Positions 52,632 to 61,453 of a DNA stretch of 64,000 nt are shown piece by piece (the first letter of the stretch is position 1; each line of letters starts with the position of its first letter). The DNA is taken from positions 1 through 64,000 of the forward strand of contig CAWAET010000009.1 of assembly GCA_963781065.1 (NCBI GenBank), read 5' to 3'. This DNA comes from CALZJC01 sp963781065 (GTDB lineage Bacteria > Acidobacteriota > Thermoanaerobaculia > Multivoradales > JAHEKO01). The notes below the pieces were generated by a model. The model worked only from the letters and a program-made list of their open reading frames with translations. It had not been told where the DNA came from and made no database searches. Made by a program: the position numbers and the translations under genes.

Positions 52632-53417
52632 ATGCAAGAAACCGTCGCCGTCGCCCTCCAGGGGCTGGCCGCCGCCGCCGGGTTGATGAGCGTGGTCTGG
52701 CTGGCCAGCCTGGTCAAGCGCGACGCCGGCATCATCGACATTTTCTGGGGACCGGCCTTCGCGCTGCTCGCCTGGGTCTACTGGGCCGCCGGACCGGACG
52801 GGTCGGTCCGGCAGCTGCTGGTGCCGATTCTGGTGACGATCTGGGCGCTGCGCCTGGCGTTCTACATCCTGTGGCGCAACCGGGGCGGCGGCGAGGACTA
52901 CCGCTACGCCGCGATGCGCGAGAAGTACGGCCGCGCCTTCGCGCCGCTCAGCCTGGTCATCGTCTTCTGGCTGCAGGCGGCCCTGGCCTGGCTGATCGGC
53001 ATGCCGCTGCTCCAGGTGCAGCGCGCGGCCGAGCCCGCCGGTCTGGGATGGCTCGACCTGCTGGGCCTGGCGCTGTTTGCCACGGGGCTGTTCTTCGAGG
53101 CGGTCGGCGACTACCAGCTGGCCCGCTTCAAGGCGGATCCGGGCAACCGCGGCAAGGTGATGGATCGCGGCCTGTGGCGCTACACGCGACACCCCAACTA
53201 CTTCGGCGACGCCGCCCTGTGGTGGGGCCTGGCCTGCTTCGCCCTGGCCACCCCCGGTTCGGCATGGACCCTGTTCAGCCCGGTCCTGATGACCTTTCTG
53301 CTGCTCAAGGTCTCGGGCGTGGCGCTGCTGGAAAAGGGCCTGGGCTCGACCAAGCCGGGCTACGAGGAGTACGTCCGCCGCACCAGCGCCTTCCTGCCGC
53401 GGCCGCCGCGCGACTGA
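52632..53417 (+). CDS. DUF1295 family membrane protein (steroid reductase/ICMT-like fold)
   Basis: 261 residues, six or seven hydrophobic segments, AGGAGCAAGTC before ATG 52632. DIFWGPAFALLAWVYW, EDYRYAAMREKYGRAFAPLS, FEAVGDYQLARFKADPGNRG and WRYTRHPNYFGDAALWWGL are the DUF1295 signatures; the last contains the NADPH-binding RHPNYFG motif shared with sterol reductases and isoprenylcysteine methyltransferases. A lipid-modifying reductase or methyltransferase is the reasonable inference. Last gene of the rightward operon. Confidence 0.9.
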   Translation: MQETVAVALQGLAAAAGLMSVVWLASLVKRDAGIIDIFWGPAFALLAWVYWAAGPDGSVRQLLVPILVTIWALRLAFYILWRNRGGGEDYRYAAMREKYGRAFAPLSLVIVFWLQAALAWLIGMPLLQVQRAAEPAGLGWLDLLGLALFATGLFFEAVGDYQLARFKADPGNRGKVMDRGLWRYTRHPNYFGDAALWWGLACFALATPGSAWTLFSPVLMTFLLLKVSGVALLEKGLGSTKPGYEEYVRRTSAFLPRPPRD

Positions 53418-53462
53418 CGCGCCGGAACCGGCCGATCGGATCGGCCCACCGGGGCCGGGAAC

Positions 53463-54803
53463 CTACCCTACCGGGGTCCGGCCGGGCGGCCGGAATGACA
53501 GCTTGGGGTCGCTGCGCGCCCGCTGCAGGTAGCCCGCAAGCTCCGCGATGAAGCGCAGCGAGACGCGCTCTCGCTCGGCCGCTCGCTCGAACAGCGCCAG
53601 CGCCGCCAGCGCCTCGCGATGGATGCCCAGGGCGTGGAAGACCGGCAGGCTCTCCGCCGCCAGTCGTTTCATCTTGGCGATCCGGCCCTGCTCGCAGTAG
53701 ACGGCGGCCAGGTCGAGCGAGGCCAGCGCCACGTCGAACGGCAGTTGCCGCTCGAGAAAGCCGTCGATGACCTCGTGGAAGGCGGCCTCGGCCCGCCCCA
53801 GCTCGCCCTGCGCCTGGGCCAGCTTGCCCTCCAGCCAGCGCAGCTGCAGCAGGTCCATCGCCTTGCCGGACCGGGCGTGCAGGGGCAGGATCTCCTGCAG
53901 GCTCGCCAGCGCCTCGTCGAGCCGGCCGCATTCCTTGAGCGCCCAGGTCAGGTTGTGCTGGGCGACCAGCTGAAGCCGCGGCTCGCGGTCGCCGTCGAGC
54001 AGCCGCAAGGCCTCGCGCAGGTCCTCGATCTCCCGCTCGGGCTGGCCGCTCTCGCCCAGGGTCACCGCCTTCTCGAGCAGGGCGCGGCCCACAAGATGGT
54101 CGTCCCCGGCCGCCCGGGCACAGCGCATAGCCCGGTTGAAGTGGCTCACGGCTTCGCCGAAGCGCCGCTGGTCGCTCCGCAAGGAGCCCAGGAAGCCCTC
54201 GACCCACGACTGCTCCAGCGGATCTCCGGAGCCTCTCTCCAACTCCTCGAGGGCGCGCACCAGAGCCTCGTCGGCGCCGGTCATGTCGCCCCCGATGCGC
54301 CGGGCATTGCCCAGGACCGCCCAGGCGCGGCCGACCAGGTCGCGGTTGACCGGCTCGTCGCCCTTCGCCACCAGCACCCTCTCAGCCAGGGCGACCGCCG
54401 ACTCGGCCCGGGTCACCGCCTCCTCGGCATCGCTCGGCCCGACCTCGAAGGCCCGCTGGATCAGCGCCTCGCAGAGAAACCAGTTGCGGTAGCGCCGGCT
54501 GTTGAGAACCAGCAGCAGTTGGCGGGTCGGCGACTGCTCGGCCAGCTCGGCCAGCAGGGCGGGGGCCTGGCGGCGCTCGCGCTCGATCGCCGCCTCCCGG
54601 CGCGACGCGCGGTGGAAGGCCCTTTCGACGACCCCCGCGAGCTCGCCCACCGGGTTCGGCCGCCACAGCTCGGCGGCCGTCCGCCGGCACCGCCGGCAGC
54701 CCGCCAGCAGATGACGCACCACCCGGCGGTTGCCCGCCGCGGGCAGCTCGCCGGCGACAAACCGCCTCAGCTCGGTCCGGCCGGGATGCGCTTCAGCAGG
54801 CAC
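53463..54803 (-). CDS. TPR-rich protein with N-terminal zinc-finger, partner of the ECF sigma factor
   Basis: 446 residues. The N-terminus (LRRFVAGELPAAGNRRVVRH, then LLAGCRRCRRTAAELW) holds an H-x3-C-x2-C anti-sigma zinc-finger motif, followed by helical TPR repeats to the C-terminus (EEAVTRAESAVALAERVLVA, ALLEKAVTLGESGQPEREI, LASLDLAAVYCEQGRIAKMK). No membrane helix is visible, so it would be a soluble sigma regulator, a form common in Acidobacteriota and Planctomycetota. It overlaps the sigma gene by 11 bp. Confidence 0.82.
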   Translation of the reverse strand: MPAEAHPGRTELRRFVAGELPAAGNRRVVRHLLAGCRRCRRTAAELWRPNPVGELAGVVERAFHRASRREAAIERERRQAPALLAELAEQSPTRQLLLVLNSRRYRNWFLCEALIQRAFEVGPSDAEEAVTRAESAVALAERVLVAKGDEPVNRDLVGRAWAVLGNARRIGGDMTGADEALVRALEELERGSGDPLEQSWVEGFLGSLRSDQRRFGEAVSHFNRAMRCARAAGDDHLVGRALLEKAVTLGESGQPEREIEDLREALRLLDGDREPRLQLVAQHNLTWALKECGRLDEALASLQEILPLHARSGKAMDLLQLRWLEGKLAQAQGELGRAEAAFHEVIDGFLERQLPFDVALASLDLAAVYCEQGRIAKMKRLAAESLPVFHALGIHREALAALALFERAAERERVSLRFIAELAGYLQRARSDPKLSFRPPGRTPVG

Positions 54804-55311
54804 GGGTACGAGAGGTCTCCAGGAGCTGGGTGGAGAGGGCCGCCAGGCAACGCTCCATCAGCTTGTAGATGCTGGACTCCTTGTAGCCCAGCCGGCGCGC
54901 CGTCTCGGCGGGCTCGCAGCCCAGACCGTAGCGCAGCCCGAGGATCGAGCGGCAGCGGGGGCGCAGGCGGCCCATCGCCCCCTCGAGGTCGCGCCGGATG
55001 TCGGCGCGCTCCTGGCCCACCGCATCCTCGCCGGCGACGCTCTCGAGAATCGCGCTGTCGACCGCCGTATAGAGGCTGCGCCGCCGGGCCCGCCAGTACT
55101 TCAGACAGCGGTTGCGCAACGTGCCCACCAGCCACCTCTCGGGGTCGCGCACCGTGTGCCGCTTGCGGACGTAGGTCAGCAGCGCCTGCTGCAGCAGGTC
55201 CTCGGCATCCTGTTCGGGGATCCGGAAATGGACAAACACCCCGCGAAAGCGGGGCTCGAGCCCTTTCAGCAACTCCCCGAGGGAGTCTTCCTCGATCGCT
55301 CGGCCTGCCAC
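54793..55311 (-). CDS. ECF-type RNA polymerase sigma factor
   Basis: 172 residues from GTG 55311; an upstream ATG at 55434 would add an Arg/Gly-rich stretch of no family character. Region 2 (FRIPEQDAEDLLQQALLTYV, WLVGTLRNRCLKYWRARRRS) and region 4 (CRSILGLRYGLGCEPAETAR, RLGYKESSIYKLMERCLAAL) are clear. The downstream partner with a zinc finger and TPRs probably controls it. The 19-codon peptide gene immediately upstream may be its target or signal. Confidence 0.85.
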   Translation of the reverse strand: MAGRAIEEDSLGELLKGLEPRFRGVFVHFRIPEQDAEDLLQQALLTYVRKRHTVRDPERWLVGTLRNRCLKYWRARRRSLYTAVDSAILESVAGEDAVGQERADIRRDLEGAMGRLRPRCRSILGLRYGLGCEPAETARRLGYKESSIYKLMERCLAALSTQLLETSRTRAC

Positions 55312-55446
55312 AGCTGAATACCCTGTTCCGGCGGGCACAGTACCACCGTGCCGCGCCCGGGTCCAACCAGGGCCGGAGCCGTGGCGCCCGGCCCGGTCGG
55401 CCGCCGCCGGTGGCCGCGCGCCGCGTGGCCGCATACCTCGAGGTCT

Positions 55447-55506
55447 CTAGCCGTTGCCGCTCAGCTGGCCACCCCGGCCCGCCTGCACTGCGCTCTTCAC
55501 CTGCAT
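55447..55506 (-). CDS. 19-residue peptide with consensus Shine-Dalgarno
   Basis: Minus-strand ATG 55506 opens MQVKSAVQAGRGGQLSGNG and stops at 55447. AAAGGAGGT (55524-55516) sits nine bases upstream, the best ribosome binding site in this window, which makes translation likely despite the length. The M-x-VKS-x-V-x-AG opening resembles short peptides seen beside ECF sigma/TPR regulators in Acidobacteriota and related groups, which is from memory and not verified. It precedes the ECF sigma gene, same strand, by 136 bp. Confidence 0.6.
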   Translation of the reverse strand: MQVKSAVQAGRGGQLSGNG

Positions 55507-55723
55507 GATGCAAACACCTCCTTTCGCCTTCAGAGTCGGGTCTCACTCAACCCGCTTGCCAAGATAGTTCCCGCACCTGCCCGATTTCTGACAGTCGCGA
55601 GAAGATCCCGGCCCGGCACCGGTGGCCGGCCGCATGGACCGGCCGGGCCAACACCCCGCAGGCAGCCAGCCCGGTTGCCCCGGCTCGTAAAGCTAGCCGC
55701 CGGCTCGTGAGGCTAGCGGCCAG
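55507..55723. promoter_or_regulatory. Leader and promoter region of the peptide/ECF operon
   Basis: 217 bp upstream of the peptide gene. On the minus strand GGGAACTATCTTGG (near 55585-55572) resembles a GGAAC-type ECF -35 element, about 60 bp upstream of the ATG, which would allow autoregulation by the sigma factor. The -10 element is not clear. No gene is visible. Confidence 0.35.
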
Positions 55724-56844
55724 CTAGCGAGAGGGGCCGAGCACGATCTCGACATCCCGTCGCTCGCCGTCGCGCTCGATCCCGACCGTCACCCGATCGC
55801 CGGCTCGGAAGCGCTCGAGCAACAGCGTCAGATCCAGGCTGGACTCGACCTTCTGGCCTTCGACCGAGACGATCAGGTCGCCCAGGACGACGCGGCCGCG
55901 GCGGTCGCGGAAGGTCGGCTGCAGGCCGGCGATGTCGGCGCCGGAGCCCGCGATAGACACCCGTGACCAGCGCGCCCTTCGAGCCCCAACCGCGCCAGCA
56001 GCTGTTCGGCGGCCAGCTCGACGCCCAGGGTCGGCCGCTCGATCCGTCCGCGGGTGATCAGCTCCGGCACCACCCAGTTCACCGTGTCGACCGGGATGGC
56101 GAAGCCGATGCCGGCGTAGGCGCCGGAGGGGCTGACGATGGCCGTGTTGACGCCGATCAGGCGACCGCCGCTGTCGAGCAGCGGCCCGCCGGAGTTGCCC
56201 GGGTTGATCGCCGCGTCGGTCTGGATGACGTCGCGGATCGGCTGGTCGGTCTGCGAGTCGATCTCGCGGCCCAGGGCGCTGATCACGCCGGTGGTCAGCG
56301 TATGGTCGAGGCCGAAGGGATTGCCGATGGCGAAGACCCGCTGCCCCACCTGGAGGTCGCTCGACGTGCCCACCTGGACCGGATTCAGCAGCTCCTCGGG
56401 CGCCTCGATATGCAGCACGGCCAGGTCCTTCTCGGGTGCCGCGCCGACCAGGGTGGCGTCCCAGGTCGACTGGTCGGCCAGCGTCACCTGGGCCCGGCTG
56501 GAGCCGCGGATGACGTGGAAGTTGGTGACCACGTGGCCGGCATCGTCCCAGACAAAGCCCGAGCCCGTGCCCTGCGGGATCTCGTAGACGTTGAGCGAGA
56601 AGAAGTCCCGCCGGCGAGCGATCGAGGTGATGAAGGTGACCGACGGCGCCGTGCGGCGGAACAGCTCGATGGTGTCCCGCTCGCCCCGCCCGAGCTCGAT
56701 CGGCGGGGACACCGGCCGCGGCCCGGGCGGCGCGCTCCCCGGCTGCGCCGGCAGCGCCCCCCAGCCGACTCCGGCCACGAAGCCAAGAACGGCCAGCAGA
56801 AGGCCGCCCAGCAGGCGGGTCGGGGTTCTCCGGATCTGGCTCAC
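55724..56844 (-). pseudogene. HtrA/DegP-type serine protease with PDZ domain, interrupted by two +1 insertions
   Basis: Starts GTG 56844 with a membrane anchor (TRLLGGLLLAVLGFVAGVGW). The trypsin-like triad is intact: HVVTNFHVIRG (His), PEKDLAVLHI (Asp), NPGNSGGPLLDSGG (Ser). After RLGLEG an extra base near 55974 and another near 55948 shift the frame; corrected, the sequence continues ALVTGVYRGSGADIAGLQPT and RGRVVLGDLIVSVEGQKVES into a complete PDZ domain ending LGPSR. As written the PDZ domain is lost. Clean coding either side argues for sequence error. The protease would be a periplasmic quality-control enzyme. The gene is divergent from the PQQ-propeller gene. Confidence 0.85.
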
Positions 56845-56961
56845 GACGAGGCCGCGGAGTCGCGGCGGCACACAGAAAAATACCCCAACCCACGCCGGAG
56901 CTCCAAGCCCGCGCGGTCCACGTGCGAGAATCGCCGCCACTGCCCCTGCTGGAGGACGACC

Positions 56962-58305
56962 GTGACGACAAGACTCTGCCTCATGCCGCTTCTGGCCGCC
57001 GCCGCGCTGGTCTCGGCGGCGATCTCCTCGCCGTTGGCGGCGGAGAACTGGCCTCACTGGCGCGGACCCCAGCGGAACGGGGCCAGCGCCGAGACCGGTC
57101 TGCCGATTCACTGGGACGCGCGCGCCAACGTCGCCTGGAAGCTGCCGCTGCCCGGCCTCAGCGGCTCGACGCCGATCGTCTGGGGCGACCGGCTGTTCCT
57201 CAACGTCACCGAGGGCGATGCCATCCACCTCTGGGCGGTAGACACCGCGACCGGTCGGCCGCTGTGGCAGCGCCACGTGAGCTCCGGCAACGAGAGCAGG
57301 CGAAAGGGCAACCTCTCCTCGCCGTCACCGGTGACCGACGGCGAGCGGGTCTGGACGGTCACCGGGACCGGCGTGGTCAAGGCGTTCGACTTTGCCGGCG
57401 AGGAGCTGTGGGTCTACGACCTGCAGCGCGAGCACGGCCCCTTCGGCATCCTGCACGGCTACTCTTCGTCGCCGCTGCTGCTCGACGACCGGCTGGTGAT
57501 CCAGGTGCTGCACGGCTTCCACACCGACGACCCCTCCTATCTGCTGGCGCTGGACAAGCGGAGCGGCAGGCTCCTGTGGCGGGTGGAACGGCCCACCGAC
57601 GCGCCGCGCGAGGCGCCCGACGCCTACACCACGCCCGGCCTGCTGGAGCGTGGCGGCCGCCGCGAGATCGTCGTCACCGGGGCGGACTACGTCACCGGCC
57701 ACGACCCGGGCGACGGCAGCGAGCTCTGGCGAGTCGGCGGCCTCAACCCGTCGGCCAACCCGATGCAGCGCATCGTCGCCTCGCCGGTCGTCGACGGCCG
57801 CCGGATCTACGTCCCGTCGCGGGTGCGGCCGCTGCTGGCGCTCGAGGCCGGCGACTCCGCGGGGCCGCCGCGGCCGATCTGGTCGATGGACAAGGGGCCG
57901 GACGTGCCGACCCCGGCGCTCGGCGACGGGCGTCTCTACCTGGTCACCGACCGGGGCCTCGGCTGGGCGCTGGACACCGCCACCGGCGAGCCGGTCTGGG
58001 GGCCCGAGCGGATCGGCGACGGTACTTTCAGCGCCTCGCCGGTGGTCGCCGACGGCCGGATCTACGCCACCAACGAGGATGGCGTCACCTTCGTGCTGGC
58101 AGCGGCAGACCGCTTCGAGGTGCTGGCCGAGAACCCGATCGACGAGTACACCCTGTCGTCGCCGGCCTTGGCGGGCGGGCGCATCTATCTGCGCACCGCC
58201 AGCCACCTCTACTCGATCGGCGGCCCTCCGCCGGCGCCGGCCGCCGGCTCCCAGGCGACCGGATCGCCCAGCGCGATCTCGCCGCCGCTCAGCACTTCGC
58301 CGTAG
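56962..58305 (+). CDS. Exported PQQ-like beta-propeller repeat protein
   Basis: 447 residues from GTG 56962, with GGAGGACGACC upstream. A signal peptide (LCLMPLLAAAALVSAAISSP) then WPHWRGPQRNGASAETGLP, the signature of planctomycete/acidobacterial 'PQQ-binding-like' propellers. Repeats with AVDTATGRPLWQ, ALDKRSGRLLWRV and ALDTATGEPVWGP form the blades. It binds no obvious cofactor ligands, so a structural or ligand-binding role is likely. The last 97 bp overlap the convergent MOSC gene; its Pro/Ser-rich tail is probably not folded. Confidence 0.88.
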   Translation: MTTRLCLMPLLAAAALVSAAISSPLAAENWPHWRGPQRNGASAETGLPIHWDARANVAWKLPLPGLSGSTPIVWGDRLFLNVTEGDAIHLWAVDTATGRPLWQRHVSSGNESRRKGNLSSPSPVTDGERVWTVTGTGVVKAFDFAGEELWVYDLQREHGPFGILHGYSSSPLLLDDRLVIQVLHGFHTDDPSYLLALDKRSGRLLWRVERPTDAPREAPDAYTTPGLLERGGRREIVVTGADYVTGHDPGDGSELWRVGGLNPSANPMQRIVASPVVDGRRIYVPSRVRPLLALEAGDSAGPPRPIWSMDKGPDVPTPALGDGRLYLVTDRGLGWALDTATGEPVWGPERIGDGTFSASPVVADGRIYATNEDGVTFVLAAADRFEVLAENPIDEYTLSSPALAGGRIYLRTASHLYSIGGPPPAPAAGSQATGSPSAISPPLSTSP

Positions 58306-58676
58306 ATCCCGCCGCGCCACTCCGGGTCGAGCGCCGCCTCGAGGCCCGGGCTGGCCTCGTCCATCCGTCGGCAGGGCCGAGTCTCGCCGCGCACCAGGAT
58401 GCGGCAGGGCCCGACCCGCAGCACCCGGTTGCGCGAGTCGCCCAGCTCGAGGCCGCGCACCAGCAGGTTGGCGCGCCGGGCCGCGGGCTCGACGGCCGCG
58501 CCCAGCTCCGCCTGCGCCCGCGCCCAGGCCTCCTCGGCGAGCAGCGTCACCTGCCGCCGGCCGCCCTGGTTGGCGTTGCCCTCGAGGCCGCGCCCAGCCA
58601 CCGCCGTTGCCCGACGTTTTGCGTCCATCGGGCCGCGTCGCCCGCGCTTCAACCAGATCGCCGTGATCTCCGCCAT
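58209..58676 (-). CDS. MOSC domain protein
   Basis: 155 residues: ITAIWLKRGRRGPMDAKRRA, GLEGNANQGGRRQVTLLAEE, ARRANLLVRGLELGDSRNRV and a Cys in LRVGPCRILVRGETRPCRRM, all MOSC family features. MOSC domains transfer sulphur or bind molybdenum cofactor (MoaD/sulfurase C-terminal-like). No Mo enzyme lies nearby. Ends inside the 3' end of the PQQ gene. Confidence 0.85.
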   Translation of the reverse strand: MAEITAIWLKRGRRGPMDAKRRATAVAGRGLEGNANQGGRRQVTLLAEEAWARAQAELGAAVEPAARRANLLVRGLELGDSRNRVLRVGPCRILVRGETRPCRRMDEASPGLEAALDPEWRGGIYGEVLSGGEIALGDPVAWEPAAGAGGGPPIE

Positions 58677-58758
58677 CGCACCCCCGCCGTCTGTCCCAGG
58701 GCCCGCCTATCTCAGGGCCGCCTGTCCGAGCGCCACTCTATCTCTCGGTGCCGACAGG

Positions 58759-59499
58759 TCACCCAGCCGGCGACCGGCCGACTCCCAGCCAGAGGCCGAG
58801 GGCGAAGAGGATCGCGGTGACGGTCACCACCGCCTTGACCCAGCGGTGTCCCTTGAGCACGGTCAGCCGCGCTCCGGTCACGCCGCCGGCCAGGTTGCCC
58901 GCCGCCAGGGCGGCGCCCAGCCGCCAGTCGACGCTGCCGGCGGCGGCGAAGACCCCGAGCGCCGCCGCCGTCCAGCAGAGGATCGCCAGCACCTTGACGG
59001 CGTTGCCGCGCACCAGGTCGAGACCGGCGGCGGTGGTGACGGCGAGGACCAGAAAACCCACCCCCGCCTGGATGAAGCCGCCGTAGACGCCCACCGCGAA
59101 GAACGCCAGGGGCACCCATCCAGGGCGTCGATCCGCCGCGGTCCGCCAGCGCGGCGACCATAGCGACCCGGCCGACAGCACCACCATCAGCACCGCCAGC
59201 AGCCGGCGGAAGGCCAGCTCGCCCACGTCGAGCGCCAGCCAGGCGCCCAGCACGGCGCCGGCCGTAGCCGGCAGCGCCGCCCACAGCAGGGCGCCGCGGT
59301 CGAGCACCCCCTGGCGGTTGAAGCTCCAGACGGCGCCCGCGTTCTGCAGCAGGATGGCTACCCGGTTGGTGCCGTTGGCGAGCGGCGCCGGCAGACCGAG
59401 GAAGAGCAGCACCGGCAAGGTGAGGAACGAGCCGCCGCCGGCGAGCACGTTCAGCGTGCCGGCGAGGCAGCCGACCGCGAAGAGCAACAGCAGGCTCAT
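58759..59499 (-). CDS. TauE/SafE-family membrane transporter
   Basis: 246 residues from ATG 59499, with 8 hydrophobic segments. LAGTLNVLAGGGSFLTLPVL and PAPLANGTNRVAILLQN (first repeat) and GGFIQAGVGFLVLAVTT, DLVRGNAVKVLAILCWT (second repeat) are TauE hallmarks. The family exports sulphite-type or organosulphur anions; the substrate is not evident. Its start overlaps the end of the YkoP-like gene by 4 bp, so it is in one operon with it and the glycosyltransferase. Confidence 0.88.
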   Translation of the reverse strand: MSLLLLFAVGCLAGTLNVLAGGGSFLTLPVLLFLGLPAPLANGTNRVAILLQNAGAVWSFNRQGVLDRGALLWAALPATAGAVLGAWLALDVGELAFRRLLAVLMVVLSAGSLWSPRWRTAADRRPGWVPLAFFAVGVYGGFIQAGVGFLVLAVTTAAGLDLVRGNAVKVLAILCWTAAALGVFAAAGSVDWRLGAALAAGNLAGGVTGARLTVLKGHRWVKAVVTVTAILFALGLWLGVGRSPAG

Positions 59500-60077
59500 C
59501 GTGCCGCCGCTTCGCCGAGGTACCGCTCGCACAGACGGCGGCGGGAGATCCACAGGGCCACCGGCCACGGCCGGGCCTGGCGGCGGCGAAAGCCCCGGCC
59601 GGCCGCCGCCGCCAGCAGGTTGCCCATGTGCCAGCGGATCAACCGGGTGCCGAGGCCGCCGGCGAGGCGCTCGGCCTCGAAGCCCCAATGCTCGGCGACA
59701 TAGGGCGAGATCCAGCTGACCGTGTGCACCGCCACTACGTCGCGCCAGCCCGGGTCGTCCCGCATCCGGCCGGCCAGGGCGCCGCAGGCGGGAACGAAGC
59801 GGCGGGCGAAGCGTAGGCCGGTCCCCGCCGCCGAATCGGCCCCGGCGCTGCCGGCGGCGGCCAGCTCGCCGTCGAGATGGAGGCGCAGGATGGCGTCCCC
59901 CGGGGCGACCAGGGTGCCGTCCTCGAGCCGCCGCGCGGCGCCGCGCCAGCTCTCGCGGCCGACGTGGAAGATGCCGCCCACCCGTTCCAGCCGGTGCCAG
60001 CGCCGGTAGGCCCGATCCAGCAAGCCGTAGAGCGGCCGGGCAAGCCGCCAGACCAGACGGCTCAGGGCGCGGCCCAC
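59496..60077 (-). CDS. YkoP-like domain protein
   Basis: 193 residues from GTG 60077, overlapping the glycosyltransferase by 16 bp. VGRALSRLVWRLARPLYGLL, then FHVGRESWRGAARRLEDGTL, GDAILRLHLDGELAAAG and a C-terminal RRLCERYLG are reminiscent of the YkoP domain (H-x-G-x-x-L-x-DG-T-x-L-x-x-G-D-x-x-x-x-LH-x-x-N). The domain is found in proteins of lipid or envelope biosynthesis. Function unknown; the tight coupling to a glycolipid-type glycosyltransferase suggests shared work on membrane lipids. Confidence 0.65.
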   Translation of the reverse strand: MGRALSRLVWRLARPLYGLLDRAYRRWHRLERVGGIFHVGRESWRGAARRLEDGTLVAPGDAILRLHLDGELAAAGSAGADSAAGTGLRFARRFVPACGALAGRMRDDPGWRDVVAVHTVSWISPYVAEHWGFEAERLAGGLGTRLIRWHMGNLLAAAAGRGFRRRQARPWPVALWISRRRLCERYLGEAAAR

Positions 60078-61384
60078 TGCGCCGCCGGCTCGGCCACGCC
60101 GGCGCGCTCCTCGATCAGGGCGGCGATCCTCCGCGCCCCGTCGCGAGCGCCCACCTCGCGGGCGGCGGCGGCCATGCGCGCCAGGCGATCGCCGTCCGAG
60201 AGCAGGCCGCGCAAGGTCGCGACCAGCTTCTCGGGGGGTACCTGGATGCCCGCCCCGTGGCGCTCGAGGAAGCGCACGTTGTAGCCCTCCTGCCCAGCCA
60301 GCGAGCAAGTGGCGACGAACGGCCGGCCGCAGGCCATCGCCTCGCTCACGGTCAGGCCTCCGGGCTTGCCAGCCACCAGGTCGGCGGCGCTGACCAGTGG
60401 CGCCATCTCGCCCGACCAGTCGAGGCGGCGCAGACCATCCCCGTGCGCCACGAGCAGCTCGCCGACCCCGGCCGTTCCCGGCCGGCCAATGGGGGTCGCG
60501 ACGATCTGCCAGCCCGGGTCGGCCGCCAACAGCTCCTCGAGAGTCTGCTCGACGCCGATGGCATAGGCGCCACCGGTCACCAGGATGGTCGGCCGGTCGG
60601 GCGCCAGGCCGAGAATCAGGCGGGCCTCGGCGGGCGACAGCGGGCTGCCAAAGGCCGGGATCAGGGGCATCCCGGTCACCACCACCTGCGAGGCGGTCTG
60701 CTTCCGCTCGAGCTCGCCCGCCAGGTCGCGGTGTGGCACACACAGATAGTCGAGCCCACAACGGGCCCAGAAGTCGTGTACGCCGTAGTCGGTGAGGACG
60801 CCAAAGGATGGCGTCTCGGTCAGTTCGCCGTTGTCGCGGATATAGCTCAGCAGGGTCGCCGGCAGCATCTGGGTGGCGACGATGGCGTCGGGGGCCAGCG
60901 CCTGCAGTTTGTTCAGCAGGCGGGTCATGAGCAGCGAGCGGATCGCCAACGCCAGGCCCCACCCAAGCAGCCGGCCGGCCCGGCGGTTGGGCGACTGGAA
61001 CCGCCGCAGCAGGGCGACGACCAGCGTCTCGTCGAGCGAGACGCCACGGCCCAGGGGCAGGGGACCGCGCGCCTCGGGGAACCGGGTCTCGACCACCTGC
61101 GCCGCCACCCGATCGAGGGGCGGCGGCAGACAGCCCCGGCGGAAGTGCTCCTGCCAGTCCTTCTCGGTCAGCTGATAGAGCTCTTCGTAGGCTCCCGGGT
61201 CCCTGAAGACCCACTCGAGATAGACCTCCTTGACCGCCATCGAGACCTTGAGGGACATCAGCGACCAGAAGTCGATCGTCTCGACCTCGGCGGCCGCCCG
61301 CCGGTCGCGCAGGGCCATGGCGATCGCCTGGCCGGCGCGGGTGTGGCCGAATCCCAGGCCGGAGGTCAGAATGACAGTCTTCAT
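60062..61384 (-). CDS. MGDG-synthase/UgtP-like glycosyltransferase (GT28 type)
   Basis: 440 residues. VILTSGLGFGHTRAGQAIAM at the N-terminus is the GFGH/G-x-GH-x-A motif of MGDG synthase-like enzymes. The C-terminal nucleotide-sugar site GEMAPLVSAADLVAGKPGGL, TVSEAMACGRPFVA is intact, and IVATQMLPATLLSYIRD and FGVLTDYGVHDFWARCGLDY fit the acceptor domain. It probably adds a hexose to diacylglycerol from a UDP-sugar, at the inner membrane. Overlaps the YkoP-like gene and lies 69 bp downstream of YbjQ. Confidence 0.85.
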   Translation of the reverse strand: MKTVILTSGLGFGHTRAGQAIAMALRDRRAAAEVETIDFWSLMSLKVSMAVKEVYLEWVFRDPGAYEELYQLTEKDWQEHFRRGCLPPPLDRVAAQVVETRFPEARGPLPLGRGVSLDETLVVALLRRFQSPNRRAGRLLGWGLALAIRSLLMTRLLNKLQALAPDAIVATQMLPATLLSYIRDNGELTETPSFGVLTDYGVHDFWARCGLDYLCVPHRDLAGELERKQTASQVVVTGMPLIPAFGSPLSPAEARLILGLAPDRPTILVTGGAYAIGVEQTLEELLAADPGWQIVATPIGRPGTAGVGELLVAHGDGLRRLDWSGEMAPLVSAADLVAGKPGGLTVSEAMACGRPFVATCSLAGQEGYNVRFLERHGAGIQVPPEKLVATLRGLLSDGDRLARMAAAAREVGARDGARRIAALIEERAGVAEPAAQWAAP

Positions 61385-61453
61385 CGCCTCGTTTTCCGCA
61401 CGCCCGCCGTCGCCGCGAGAGCCTATTCTCGCACGGCCGGCCGGCGGCCGAGG

